A DNA stretch of 35,589 nucleotides, taken from a virus. The notes beneath the pieces were generated by a model that did not search any database, was not told where the DNA came from, and saw nothing but the letters and a program-made list of their open reading frames with translations. Positions 23,763-31,123 of the stretch are shown in pieces. Position 1 is the first letter of the stretch. Each line of letters starts with the position of its first letter. Both the position numbers and the translations under genes were made by a program. The DNA is taken from positions 1 to 35,589 of the IMG/VR virus record IMGVR_UViG_3300048556_000301; one strand, 5' to 3'.

Positions 23763-23839
23763 CTTTTAGAGCAATCCTAGTTTTGGGCCGCAAGGCGATA
23801 GGAAAACGAGGGATACCTCCACGACACTCGGTGGGCTAG
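23759..23839 (+). CDS. 26-aa leader peptide ORF
   Basis: ATG 23759 overlaps the previous TGA and is preceded by GGAGGAGGAGGAA, one of the strongest SDs in the window. It encodes 26 residues including four Arg (FRAILVLGRKAIGKRG) and stops at TAG 23837-23839. The ORF covers almost the whole structured RNA described at 23767-23857, and its stop lies in the 3' arm of the closing stem. A ribosome translating it would disrupt that stem, as in leader-peptide attenuation. Confidence 0.45.
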   Translation: MTFRAILVLGRKAIGKRGIPPRHSVG

Positions 23840-23857
23840 GGTTGCTCTATTCTTTTT
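23767..23857 (+). ncRNA. Structured, self-terminating RNA / attenuator upstream of DNA polymerase
   Basis: Bases 23767-23780 pair with 23836-23849 in a 14-bp stem with a single G-T pair. The T-rich tract TTCTTTTT (23850-23857) follows at once. Inside are GCC-GCAA-GGC (23787-23796, GNRA loop), extendable by GTTTT/AAAAC (23780-23784 with 23803-23807), GAGG-GATA-CCTC (23808-23819), and CAC/GTG (23820-23822 with 23831-23833). The shape is cloverleaf-like but not a tRNA. I matched it to no hammerhead, twister or HDV ribozyme core. It would act as an intrinsic terminator or a structured RNA in front of 23864-25653. Confidence 0.7.
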
Positions 23858-23863
23858 AACACT

Positions 23864-24073
23864 ATGAACGAAATGGAAATTAAAATGGGACTGGGGCTAC
23901 CCCGAGGGGAGAAAATTATTATTAAGATGGGTGCGAGACAGGCGGACATTTGGCTCGACCATGAGGAGTTTGCCTGGCGGGTAAAGATCGACAGGGATCT
24001 CCCCGAGACAACTTACCCTCACCTCGAGAATGCGATCCTGTCCGCACAGACACTTCTAAGGGAGGTTACATGA
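23864..24073 (+). CDS. 69-aa hypothetical protein
   Basis: ATG 23864 (an alternative ATG is at 23873) begins seven bases after the T-tract of the structured RNA, with no SD. The protein has strands and an acidic-basic mix (GEKIIIKMGARQADIWLDHE) and a helical C-terminus. The stop overlaps the start of the polymerase gene (ATGA), implying coupled expression. No family recognised. Confidence 0.6.
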   Translation: MNEMEIKMGLGLPRGEKIIIKMGARQADIWLDHEEFAWRVKIDRDLPETTYPHLENAILSAQTLLREVT

Positions 24074-25653
24074 TTGTCGCTTTCGATCTAGAAACCTATT
24101 GGACCAAGCGTTACTCAGTCGCCAAGATCGGACTCGACCGATATGTGAAGCACCCCGACTTCCGAGTTACCCTGGTATCCATCGTAACGGAGGATGGATT
24201 TGAATGGGTAGGGGAGCCACAGAACTTGCCGGTCGAGCGATTGAATGGCCATACCCTTATCTCCCACAATGCCGAGTTTGATTCGGTCTGTGCAAGGGCG
24301 GCCATCTGCAAAGGACAGATGCCCGAGTTTATGCCTGCTGATTGGATATGCACCGCAGACATGGCATCGTATCACCAGCTACCCCGATCCCTTGCCGGTG
24401 CAGTCAAGGAACTTTTCAACGAGGAATTATCCAAAGATGCCCGCGAACATATGGCAGGCTTATCGGTTACAGAAATTCAATCCAATTCTAATTTTGTAAA
24501 CTATGCCTTGGAAGACAGCCGAGCCTGTTTGCGTGTATATCAGGAACTGGATGTCGGATTTCCCGAGAAAGAGAGATTGCTGTCATCCCTGACCCGAAGG
24601 ATCGCTTCCCGTGGATTGGCGATTGATGGTCCGCTTTGTCAGCAGTTCCTCGATAAGACAGATAAAATTTTAGAGGAAACTCCGAAACAAACAACTGAAT
24701 GGAGACAGGCTAACTTAGCCAACCAAACATTCGAGAAACTACTGATGGGTCAACGATCCGACCGGCGGGTTCCTACCCGTCTGAAATACTGCGGTGCTCC
24801 TCATACGAAACGATGGAGCGGTGGAGGTGTCATTAACTTCCAGGCGATCCCTAACGATGGAATCGGTGACATCTCCGCAAGACAATGCCTCAAGGCTCCT
24901 GCCGGTCGGGTCTTAGTATCAGCAGACTTATCACAGATCGAACCGCGCGTAATTGCGTACCTGGTAGGCGATGCCGATTTCCTCGGATTAGTCAGGGGAG
25001 GAATCGATATCTACGAGGCACATGGCCGAGCTTCCAAACTCTATAAGGAGGATGAACCGATGGCCGAGCTTGCCCCTGAGATGAGGAAGCTGTGCAAGGC
25101 GAGACTGCTGGGCTTGGGCTATGGATGCGGACCAGCAAAGTTTGTCGAGGTAGCAAAAAGCTACGGGGTGAACATGACCGAGTCACAGGCGAAAGAACAG
25201 GTGCTTCTCTACCGAGCACAGAATCCTGATGTCATGCTCGCTTGGTCCAAAATGGAGGACCAATTCCGAGAATGGATGAAGGAGACTCCTGAGTGTATTA
25301 CCTTCGAAACACGATGCGGTGTACCCGTCCGCTACTTCAATGCCCACGAAAAGGACGGGGATCTCTATGCCTCGACTACCCGAGGATATGAGCCGGTCAA
25401 AATTTACGGGGCTAGACTCTTTCAAAACATCGTGCAGGCAACCGCCCGATCCATATTCGCCGATGCCCTCATCCGAATCGAGGCCGCCGGCTTGCCCGTC
25501 TGTCTCCATGTCCACGATTCAATCTGCCTAGAGGTAGGCGTGGACGAGGGACAGGCGGCACTGGACTTACTTTTACAACTACTAACCCAAGAATCTCCGA
25601 ACTACCAGGGACTCCCCCTGGCGGCAGAAGGAGAGATCAAAAACCACTACTAA
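24070..25653 (+). CDS. polA: DNA polymerase, family A
   Basis: A 527-aa phage polymerase I. The 3'-5' exonuclease domain has FDLET (D6, E8), SHNAEFD (D71) and YALED (Y145, D149), all intact. The polymerase domain has motif A SADLSQIEPR (D286, E291), motif B RKLCKARLLGLGYG (K343, L347, Y351) and motif C HVHDSI (D483). L347 aligns with E. coli F762, the position used to group viral PolA proteins. S484 replaces the Glu that usually follows the motif C Asp. There is no 5'-3' exonuclease domain, as usual in phages. It replicates the phage genome with the primase-like and helicase proteins downstream. Confidence 0.95.
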   Translation: MIVAFDLETYWTKRYSVAKIGLDRYVKHPDFRVTLVSIVTEDGFEWVGEPQNLPVERLNGHTLISHNAEFDSVCARAAICKGQMPEFMPADWICTADMASYHQLPRSLAGAVKELFNEELSKDAREHMAGLSVTEIQSNSNFVNYALEDSRACLRVYQELDVGFPEKERLLSSLTRRIASRGLAIDGPLCQQFLDKTDKILEETPKQTTEWRQANLANQTFEKLLMGQRSDRRVPTRLKYCGAPHTKRWSGGGVINFQAIPNDGIGDISARQCLKAPAGRVLVSADLSQIEPRVIAYLVGDADFLGLVRGGIDIYEAHGRASKLYKEDEPMAELAPEMRKLCKARLLGLGYGCGPAKFVEVAKSYGVNMTESQAKEQVLLYRAQNPDVMLAWSKMEDQFREWMKETPECITFETRCGVPVRYFNAHEKDGDLYASTTRGYEPVKIYGARLFQNIVQATARSIFADALIRIEAAGLPVCLHVHDSICLEVGVDEGQAALDLLLQLLTQESPNYQGLPLAAEGEIKNHY

Positions 25654-25655
25654 AT

Positions 25656-26231
25656 ATGATACAAGAAATACAATTAACAAATGATCAGCTAATCTCACAG
25701 TTTAGAGAAGCAATAACTAATGGCATTAATGGCTTTGTACGAGCAGGAGAAATATATGTTCAAGCTATAGATCAAGATCCTGCAAATGCAGACAGAATGC
25801 AACTTGAGTTTAATGATATAGTTCCCCCAAAAGCATGGAAGCAGTTTGAAGCTATTGGCAGAAAGTGGGTGCATCCTAAGTTGATTCTCGGTGGAATGTC
25901 AGATGCCAAAAAGACTAATATCGTAAAGCGTTTACCCTACAGTTTGCAGAATCGAGTCTTTGAGGGTGAGAAGTTTGAACTACTTATTTCCGGCGGAGAT
26001 GTTCTAGAGGTCAGTGCTTTGGATGCAAGCACTGAGCAGGTTACGCAATTATTTGGAGACGGAAATTTAAGAAGTTTACGGGAACAAAAAGCATATATCG
26101 AAAATAGTAAGTTACAGGAAGATCTTAAGCCACAGGAACTACCTTATTATGTGCAGAAGGGTAAGATCATATTCCGTAAGAATACCGAACTAACAAGGGC
26201 AGAGATGAAGCAATTGCTGACTCAACTATGA
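25656..26231 (+). CDS. 191-aa hypothetical protein in replication block
   Basis: ATG 25656 lies three bases after the polymerase stop. The protein begins with a helical region (LTNDQLISQFREAITNGING), has a central IVPPKAWKQFEAIGRKWVHP segment and a long charged C-terminal helix region. Base composition is noticeably more A-rich than the polymerase gene. Its stop overlaps the next ATG. I recognise no family; regulatory or polymerase accessory roles are possible. Confidence 0.65.
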   Translation: MIQEIQLTNDQLISQFREAITNGINGFVRAGEIYVQAIDQDPANADRMQLEFNDIVPPKAWKQFEAIGRKWVHPKLILGGMSDAKKTNIVKRLPYSLQNRVFEGEKFELLISGGDVLEVSALDASTEQVTQLFGDGNLRSLREQKAYIENSKLQEDLKPQELPYYVQKGKIIFRKNTELTRAEMKQLLTQL

Positions 26232-26956
26232 GGTCAAAACGGAACAGGGATAAATGCAGGCGTAATAAAGAGTGGGATAGAAGACATCGAAAGTTCTACG
26301 GTTTTGTATATCGACTACAAAATAATTATTTAAAAAAAAGTGAGACCCTTGCTTTGGGACTAATGTTAAGATTCGATAATATTCGGAAATGCTATCACCC
26401 ATTGCGTTGGATTTCACAGGAGGAAATAGATTCGCATTACAATAATCCTGAAACATGGGAATCGAAAGAATTGGATTTTCCCTGCATTGAGGCTTGGGTC
26501 AATTATTCAGGAGCAAATCCCTATAGAGGTAGAAATGGATTTTGGCTAATATATAAACCTGGATTTTACCGAGTTGGTTTAAAGCCGGTATTAAATTCTG
26601 AAGGTCGGGTATTTAAGCATAAATATTTTATGCATTACTACAATGGAATGCCAAATTTGAAACACTGTAATGGGAGAAACTACAACAATGATGTGTCGAG
26701 AGCATTTCATAGAGTTCTGAAATATTACAGAAAAATTGAGGAGCAAATTCATGAGAGGATCATGCTTATCCAACAAACAAAAACCGAAACTTACAATCGA
26801 CTTAAAAATAAACAAATTATGCGAAAATTTATGGAACGAGAACTATCAAGAAAAAGAGCAAGAAGGGTTAGAGATGTAACACCTACTCGAGAAACAAAAT
26901 CATTTTTCCAAGCGTTAGCTATAGGATCAATATTCAAGGAGGAGGTAACCCTATGA
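26228..26956 (+). CDS. 242-aa basic hypothetical protein
   Basis: Coupled by ATGA on both sides. It is strongly basic and aromatic-rich, with an Arg/Lys N-terminus (SKRNRDKCRRNKEWDRRHRK) and a helical, Arg-rich C-terminus (RELSRKRARRVRD). The central part (WLIYKPGFYRVGLKPVL) could be a small nucleic acid-binding fold. The gene is AT-rich relative to the polymerase and helicase genes around it, hinting at separate ancestry. No family recognised. Confidence 0.6.
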   Translation: MRSKRNRDKCRRNKEWDRRHRKFYGFVYRLQNNYLKKSETLALGLMLRFDNIRKCYHPLRWISQEEIDSHYNNPETWESKELDFPCIEAWVNYSGANPYRGRNGFWLIYKPGFYRVGLKPVLNSEGRVFKHKYFMHYYNGMPNLKHCNGRNYNNDVSRAFHRVLKYYRKIEEQIHERIMLIQQTKTETYNRLKNKQIMRKFMERELSRKRARRVRDVTPTRETKSFFQALAIGSIFKEEVTL

Positions 26957-27045
26957 AATTACATCCTATCCATTACATCCTATTCGGCCTGGCGATCATC
27001 GCCTTCGCCTACACAGTTCTATCCTTTGCAGTAGCGATTCTATGA
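26953..27045 (+). CDS. 30-aa membrane micropeptide
   Basis: A consensus-like SD (AAGGAGGAGG) precedes ATG 26953, which overlaps the previous stop, and the TGA overlaps the start of the kinase gene. The peptide is a single hydrophobic helix (ILFGLAIIAFAYTVLSFAVA) with a short basic or polar N-terminus. Coupling on both sides plus a strong SD make translation likely. Membrane role unknown. Confidence 0.6.
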   Translation: MKLHPIHYILFGLAIIAFAYTVLSFAVAIL

Positions 27046-27566
27046 CTTACCCAGCACCTAAAATAATCGGCCTCTGTGGCTCCAAGGGAGTGGGTAAATC
27101 GACTTACGCCAAGTCATTCGAGGGTGCCACCATCCTGTCATTCGCCACCCCGATCAAGGAGATGCTCAAGGTAATCCTACCGCATCCCGCTTGGCTCGAG
27201 AAAAAGGAGGAACCGATACCAGGCTTCCCCGATGGAATAACTGTCAGGCGGATGCTTCAGGAGTTGGGAACCTCCTTCGGTAGGGAAACTATTTACCCAA
27301 ATCTATGGGTCGATATTGCCATGCGAAAGGCCGAGGATCACCTGGGCAGGCGACTGATCATATTTGATGACATTCGATTCCCCAACGAGGCGTGGGCGAT
27401 CAAGCGACTAGGCCACAGGCATGAAATCCTAACACAGATCATTCATATTTCAAGGAAGGGACATGAGCCCGATGAGAATGATCTCCATGTCTCCGAGGCG
27501 GGATTGCCAAAGTATTTCATCGATAAATGGGTGACTGTGGATGAAGAAGGAGAGGCGACAGAATAA
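27042..27566 (+). CDS. Deoxynucleoside monophosphate kinase
   Basis: A 174-aa P-loop kinase with Walker A GSKGVGKST (residues 13-21) and a later FDDIRFPNEA strand-loop typical of phage dNMP kinases (T4 gene 1-like), ending in a region with HEPDENDLHVSE. It would phosphorylate dNMPs from degraded host DNA to supply dNTPs for the polymerase. Length is somewhat shorter than T4's. Coupled to the micropeptide upstream. Confidence 0.85.
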   Translation: MTYPAPKIIGLCGSKGVGKSTYAKSFEGATILSFATPIKEMLKVILPHPAWLEKKEEPIPGFPDGITVRRMLQELGTSFGRETIYPNLWVDIAMRKAEDHLGRRLIIFDDIRFPNEAWAIKRLGHRHEILTQIIHISRKGHEPDENDLHVSEAGLPKYFIDKWVTVDEEGEATE

Positions 27567-27759
27567 CTCCGTCCGTAAGATGGCGACCGATGCGAGGCTC
27601 AAACAAATGCTTCGCTCGGTCCCATCCGATCATGCCGGATTTACTCAGGATGAAATCGCACGAAAAGCAGGCGTTGCCCGTGAAACCATCTCCAAGATTG
27701 AAAGAGGGGCGATGCTAAAAATCACTGAGCAGATCGCCCGACTACTCGCAGAAGAATAA
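27541..27759 (+). CDS. Sigma-region-4-like HTH protein
   Basis: A 72-aa protein from ATG 27541, overlapping the kinase gene by 26 bp; ATG 27580 is an alternative start. The helix-turn-helix FTQDEIARKAGVARETISKI then ERGAMLKI resembles sigma-70 region 4 (T.EEIA...GVSRE.I..IE..A..KL) more than a phage Cro repressor, but the XRE family is also possible. No other sigma region is present. It could remodel host RNA polymerase promoter choice. The stop overlaps the next ATG (TAATG). Confidence 0.65.
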   Translation: MKKERRQNNSVRKMATDARLKQMLRSVPSDHAGFTQDEIARKAGVARETISKIERGAMLKITEQIARLLAEE

Positions 27760-28607
27760 TGGCCACCCTCAAAGGAGATCTTCGCAGATGCCTCGAGAAT
27801 CTGCCAGCAGGTACACTGTCTCACCACGACATCATCCTGCGACTCGCCCTCGTGGTGACCAGGCATATCGATGATGCGAGTGAGGCGGAACGGGCAGTCG
27901 AGCGAGTCCTCCGAAATGTATCCCATCGACCCAACCAACCTTCCGAGGTCAGGAACGCTGTTAAGGGAGCCTACGACCGCCATCAGAATCCTCACATACC
28001 CTCCAACCCGATTAAGGTCACTCAGCCCGATCCATCCCTCAAGGAACAGAATCTAGGCGAGGCAGGGCTGTTCGAGAAATACACAATAAAATCCGACCCC
28101 ATTCCGATGAATGCCGGTGAGGCGGTCAGCAAACTCTTCGATCCATCCGAGTTTATATTTATACAGAGACAGGTGGCTGAGAAGGGCAGGCTACTATCCG
28201 CATCCGATTGGATCGCTCAACCCGATCTCGCCCAATACCAGTTCATCACCTATAACACTTTCCCCGCCCAAGCGACCAACCGATCAGAATCTCAGGTGCT
28301 CGGACGAAAATATCTGCTCCACGAAACAGATGATCCATCCCTGACCTTTGAGCAACAGCTTGGACTGATTAAACGACTCGAGAATGAGGCCGAGCTTAAG
28401 ATGATCGTAAACTCAGGAGGTAAATCCCTCCATGCATGGTTCAAATGGACTCCCGGCAATAAGAAGGCATTCCTCGAGCTATCCCAAAAACTCGGCGGAG
28501 ATCCACGATTTAAACTAATGAACCAACTTTGCCGGCTACCCTGGGGAACCCGTCGCAAAGAGGCCAGCCTGCCAGCCGCCCAGCCGATCATCTTTTGGAA
28601 GGATTGA
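27759..28607 (+). CDS. Primase-like protein (archaeo-eukaryotic primase type)
   Basis: A 282-aa protein whose C-terminal half carries YLLHETDDP (E189, D191), NSGGKSLHAWFKW (S219 to H225) and a later CRLPWGTRR. This is the spacing of the acidic motif, the S/G-x-H motif and the terminal motif of phage AEP-type primases. Residues 1-75 are a helical N-terminal domain (DIILRLALVVTRHI). It lies two genes before the RepA-like helicase, the expected partner. The acidic motif is E/D rather than the usual DxD, so activity is not certain. Confidence 0.7.
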   Translation: MATLKGDLRRCLENLPAGTLSHHDIILRLALVVTRHIDDASEAERAVERVLRNVSHRPNQPSEVRNAVKGAYDRHQNPHIPSNPIKVTQPDPSLKEQNLGEAGLFEKYTIKSDPIPMNAGEAVSKLFDPSEFIFIQRQVAEKGRLLSASDWIAQPDLAQYQFITYNTFPAQATNRSESQVLGRKYLLHETDDPSLTFEQQLGLIKRLENEAELKMIVNSGGKSLHAWFKWTPGNKKAFLELSQKLGGDPRFKLMNQLCRLPWGTRRKEASLPAAQPIIFWKD

Positions 28608-28790
28608 ATGATCCACAAGTTCTTCCTCAAAAAAATGATCGCACGACGATTTATTAATCTAGGCGTTCCCGTAAAGGAAGCCTGCCACTTTGCCGATCAG
28701 ATGGATGATGAGAAGTCCGTCCTAATCGTCCGCGATCCCGATACCTTTAAACCCGATATAATAGTTCTAATAAAAACCAAACATAAATAA
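28608..28790 (+). CDS. 60-aa hypothetical protein
   Basis: ATG 28608 immediately follows the primase-like stop. It has a basic N-terminus (HKFFLKKMIARRFINLG) and a C-terminal strand pair (VLIVRD and DIIVLIKTKHK). No family recognised. Position between primase-like and helicase genes suggests a replication accessory protein. Confidence 0.55.
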   Translation: MIHKFFLKKMIARRFINLGVPVKEACHFADQMDDEKSVLIVRDPDTFKPDIIVLIKTKHK

Positions 28791-28794
28791 CAAC

Positions 28795-29946
28795 ATGGCC
28801 AGAAGAGAAGACTACCTAACACCCGAAGTGCTCGCCGATGTGGATGAGGTGGACCGATACCTCGCCTCCAAGGGCAAGATCGATTACCCAACCCACTCCG
28901 AACAGGATTCACCGCCCACTGCTTACTCCATAGCAATCGATGATCCGCTCCCTCCACCCAAGTTCCTTTCCCTCGAGCAGATGATGACCCATAACACCGA
29001 TCCCATGCCCAAGCAGGTGATCGAGGGTGTTCTCCACAAAGGCTCCAAGATGATCATCTCAGGCTCATCCAAAGCCGGTAAAACCCTATCCCTCCTACAC
29101 CTCGGCCTAGCCGCCGCCAACGGGTCCACCTGGTTAGGCCACCGCACAGCCACCTCCAAGGTAATCTACCTCGACTTTGAACTTAAACAACGCATTGCCG
29201 CCCGCCGAATAGCCGAGATGGTCAATGCGAATGACCAGTATGACCCCAAGAATCAAAACTTTATGTACTGCTCCTTACGAGGCCAGTCCCGTACCCTAGA
29301 AGACCTCGTCCATCACATCGAAGACTTAGAAGACCACCGCCCTGACCTCGTAATTGTCGATCCCTTCTATAAACTCGCCACTGGAGCCGATGAGAACGAT
29401 GCCGGTGCTATCTCCGAAGTCGTAAACCGCATGGAGAAGTTCTCCGAAAGACTCGACTGCTCATTCGTCTATGCTCATCATTTCTCCAAAGGAAACAAGT
29501 CTGACACGGACCACATCGACCGGGCATCAGGGTCAGGCGTGTTTGCCCGTGACCCCGATGCCATCCTTACCCTGACCCCTCACGAAGAAGAGGATCACCT
29601 AGTACTCGAGGCCACCCTCCGAGACTTTCCGACTCCCTCCCCCCAAGTGGTAGAATTTTCTTGGCCGAACTTTATCCACAAGCCTGACCTCGAACCCAAA
29701 CTCCGAAAGCCAGGGCAGACGAAAGCCAAAAAAGATCGCCTGAATAAACTATCTGATGCTCTTGTCGAGTTGCTTAAAATTAATTCGATCATGGGGCTGA
29801 ATAATCTAAAAATTAAGCTCGAAGAGAAAACAGGTGAAGAAATTCATCCCGATACCATCAGAAATATTATAAAAAAGGATGAAAATATTATTGTACAAAA
29901 GAGGGGAAAAGGTCTCGAAAACATTTATAGCTATAAGCAGGATTAG
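28795..29946 (+). CDS. RepA-like replicative helicase (RecA-fold ATPase)
   Basis: A 383-aa ATPase of the AAA_25/RepA type. Walker A is ISGSSKAGKT (G90 to T97), Walker B is RPDLVIVDP (D189), and the sensor-like FVYAHHFSKG follows. A GSGVFARDPDAIL loop is typical of hexameric RepA helicases of plasmids and phages. The C-terminal 70 residues look like a winged helix (SDALVELLKINSIMGLNNLK). It probably unwinds DNA ahead of the polymerase. It borders the repeat-rich region 29947-30390, as RepA-type helicases often lie next to their origin. No SD; the leader is AATAACAAC. Confidence 0.85.
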   Translation: MARREDYLTPEVLADVDEVDRYLASKGKIDYPTHSEQDSPPTAYSIAIDDPLPPPKFLSLEQMMTHNTDPMPKQVIEGVLHKGSKMIISGSSKAGKTLSLLHLGLAAANGSTWLGHRTATSKVIYLDFELKQRIAARRIAEMVNANDQYDPKNQNFMYCSLRGQSRTLEDLVHHIEDLEDHRPDLVIVDPFYKLATGADENDAGAISEVVNRMEKFSERLDCSFVYAHHFSKGNKSDTDHIDRASGSGVFARDPDAILTLTPHEEEDHLVLEATLRDFPTPSPQVVEFSWPNFIHKPDLEPKLRKPGQTKAKKDRLNKLSDALVELLKINSIMGLNNLKIKLEEKTGEEIHPDTIRNIIKKDENIIVQKRGKGLENIYSYKQD

Positions 29947-29967
29947 TGTCTCAACTCTGTCTCAAAA

Positions 29968-30086
29968 GTAGTAGTCGTCGCCTTATATAGAAACAACGAC
30001 TACTACCCCTAAAAGGCTAGAGGTAGTAGTTGCCCGCCCTGCCGGGCACAACTACTACACTTGCCTAGCCATAAAAGCGACGACTA
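29968..30086 (+). repeat. Nested inverted repeats of a GTAGTAGTYG motif (candidate origin, part 1)
   Basis: GTAGTAGTCGT (29968-29978) is inverted at 29996-30006 (11 bp perfect). GTAGTAGTTG (30023-30032) is inverted at 30049-30058, with GGCTAG (30015-30020) and CTAGCC (30065-30070) outside it. TAGTCGTCGC (29972-29981) is also inverted at 30077-30086 (10 bp). The motif is thus present twice in each orientation and the arms can pair in alternative ways. No U-tract. It starts 22 bases after the helicase stop. Confidence 0.8.
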
Positions 30087-30096
30087 GTTAAATCGA

Positions 30097-30246
30097 ATGA
30101 AAGCATACATCGTACTACCACTTACTCGGAGGAGGAGAATAACAGGAAAGAACCCTGTGCTCGTAAAAGGCTTTGATCGGGTGAATAGGAGTCAGAAGAC
30201 TCGCTGGTGTACAAAAACGCTCTCAGCGTCCTCTACGGGGCTTTAA
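30097..30246 (+). CDS. 49-aa ORF within the repeat region (possible)
   Basis: ATG 30097 to TAA 30246, no SD. The predicted peptide is very basic (MKAYIVLPLTRRRRITGKN) and contains KGFDRVNRSQKTRW. The DNA also forms small hairpins (GAGTC/GACTC and ACGCT/AGCGT), so this may be structured non-coding DNA that happens to be open. Without homologues I cannot choose. Confidence 0.25.
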   Translation: MKAYIVLPLTRRRRITGKNPVLVKGFDRVNRSQKTRWCTKTLSASSTGL

Positions 30247-30250
30247 ACGC

Positions 30251-30290
30251 TATTCCTGTGGATTAGGCTTCATACATCTCTACAGGAATA
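30251..30290 (+). repeat. 9-bp inverted repeat
   Basis: TATTCCTGT (30251-30259) and ACAGGAATA (30282-30290) are perfect inverted repeats 22 bp apart. The interval contains TGTGGATTA (30257-30265), one mismatch from an inverted DnaA box. The element lies just before the iterons. Confidence 0.65.
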
Positions 30291-30295
30291 AATAT

Positions 30296-30367
30296 CTGTC
30301 ACAGCCAAAACTATTATCTCCTGACACAGCCAACCTGCCAACATATCTGACACAGCCAACCTGCCAA
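30296..30367 (+). repeat. Iteron array, three copies (candidate origin, part 2)
   Basis: A 21-bp unit beginning CTGACACAGCCAACC is identical at 30321-30341 and 30347-30367, with a degenerate first copy at 30296 (CTGTCACAGCCAA). Spacing is 25 and 26 bp, about two and a half helical turns. The last copy runs into CTGCCA-AGC-TGGCAG (30361-30375), a small hairpin. Regular direct repeats next to a RepA-type helicase resemble plasmid and phage replication origins. The minus-strand gene ends 24 bases beyond. Confidence 0.75.
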
Positions 30368-30390
30368 GCTGGCAGTCCAAGGATTGCAGG

Positions 30391-30912
30391 TCAGGCGGAT
30401 GTCTCTACATCCGAAACCTCAGCATCGACTACCTTCTCATCTTTCAGATTGGCAAGCTCGGCTCGGATCTCGTCCAGGCTCAAAGATTTCTTTACCTCTA
30501 TGGTTTGGGTAGGCTCGCCTTCATATTGTCTGTGCTTGTCGATTAATATGCCGGTGGCGATTGGCAGGACTCCGTTTGGTATCTCATCGTCTTGTAGCTT
30601 CGTTATGAGCTTTTCTACGGCAAGATGAGTCGCAGTGCCAATTAAGCCTCTCAAGTGCTTTTTAGAGTCCTTCAGGGCTTCCTGTTCCCTAGATTTGACT
30701 ACGGCAATCGTATGGGCTGAAACTTTACAGGCTTTAGTGATTGAGGTAATCGTTGCACCCTGTGCCAGCATTGTAACCACTTTGGCGTAGTCCTTTGGTC
30801 GCTTATCGTAAAGCTGTTGGCCAGTAAATACACCTGGGCAGACTTCTTCGGTCTTTAGGTTAGCTGGTAGATTCTCGGCATATTCTACCTTTCTTGGTCG
30901 CTTTGTAGGCAT
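30391..30912 (-). CDS. HTH regulator-like protein, the only minus-strand gene
   Basis: Reading from 30912 leftwards gives 173 aa (an upstream in-frame ATG at 30966 would add 18). After a basic N-terminus (PTKRPRKVEYAE) comes a helix-turn-helix region, YDKRPKDYAKVVTMLAQGAT then ITSITKACKVSAHTIAVVKS, followed by a helical domain and an acidic tail. Similar homeodomain-like HTH segments occur in phage regulators and small terminases. Divergent orientation and the repeats at 31058-31075 favour a transcription regulator. A displaced small terminase cannot be excluded, since no other candidate is clear beside the large subunit. Confidence 0.65.
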   Translation of the reverse strand: MPTKRPRKVEYAENLPANLKTEEVCPGVFTGQQLYDKRPKDYAKVVTMLAQGATITSITKACKVSAHTIAVVKSREQEALKDSKKHLRGLIGTATHLAVEKLITKLQDDEIPNGVLPIATGILIDKHRQYEGEPTQTIEVKKSLSLDEIRAELANLKDEKVVDAEVSDVETSA

Positions 30913-31057
30913 AAAATCAATCGGTGTAGCAATTTGAGAATGAATTATCAATAAGGTATTTGGCAAGGCTAATTAGACATAATCCTTATTATGCGTAACT
31001 CGTAAAAATCTAGTTTTGTTACGGATACATATATATATCAGTGACTTACGGAAAAAA

Positions 31058-31075
31058 CGCACTATTTCGCACTAT
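31058..31075 (+). promoter_or_regulatory. Two direct CGCACTAT sites 10 bp apart
   Basis: CGCACTAT occurs at 31058-31065 and 31068-31075, exactly one helical turn apart, in the gap between the minus-strand HTH gene and the terminase. Sites on the same face of DNA are typical of cooperative operators. The second overlaps TATAAA (31073-31078), a possible -10. Regulator binding is inferred. Confidence 0.45.
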
Positions 31076-31090
31076 AAAAAATATTATGAT

Positions 31091-31123
31091 CCTGACAAAC
31101 AGACAGGGGGGGAGGGGGTCAGG
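31091..31123 (+). repeat. Inverted repeat enclosing a G-tract upstream of terminase
   Basis: CCTGAC (31091-31096) and GTCAGG (31118-31123) flank a strand-asymmetric G-run (seven G, one A, five G, 31106-31118). CTGACAAA occurs again at 31173-31180. DNA just upstream of the large terminase gene is a common place for the packaging site, so this is a candidate cos or pac element. There is no direct evidence for cleavage here. Confidence 0.45.

Noticed and set aside
23767-23849. tRNA or known ribozyme, because of the cloverleaf-like fold
   Set aside because: The closing stem is 14 bp, there is no TTCRA loop or CCA, and the hammerhead CTGATGA and twister core sequences are missing.
29672-29680. 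Perfect DnaA box TTATCCACA
   Set aside because: Inside the helicase coding sequence; possible but not distinguishable from chance, although only about 270 bp from the candidate origin.
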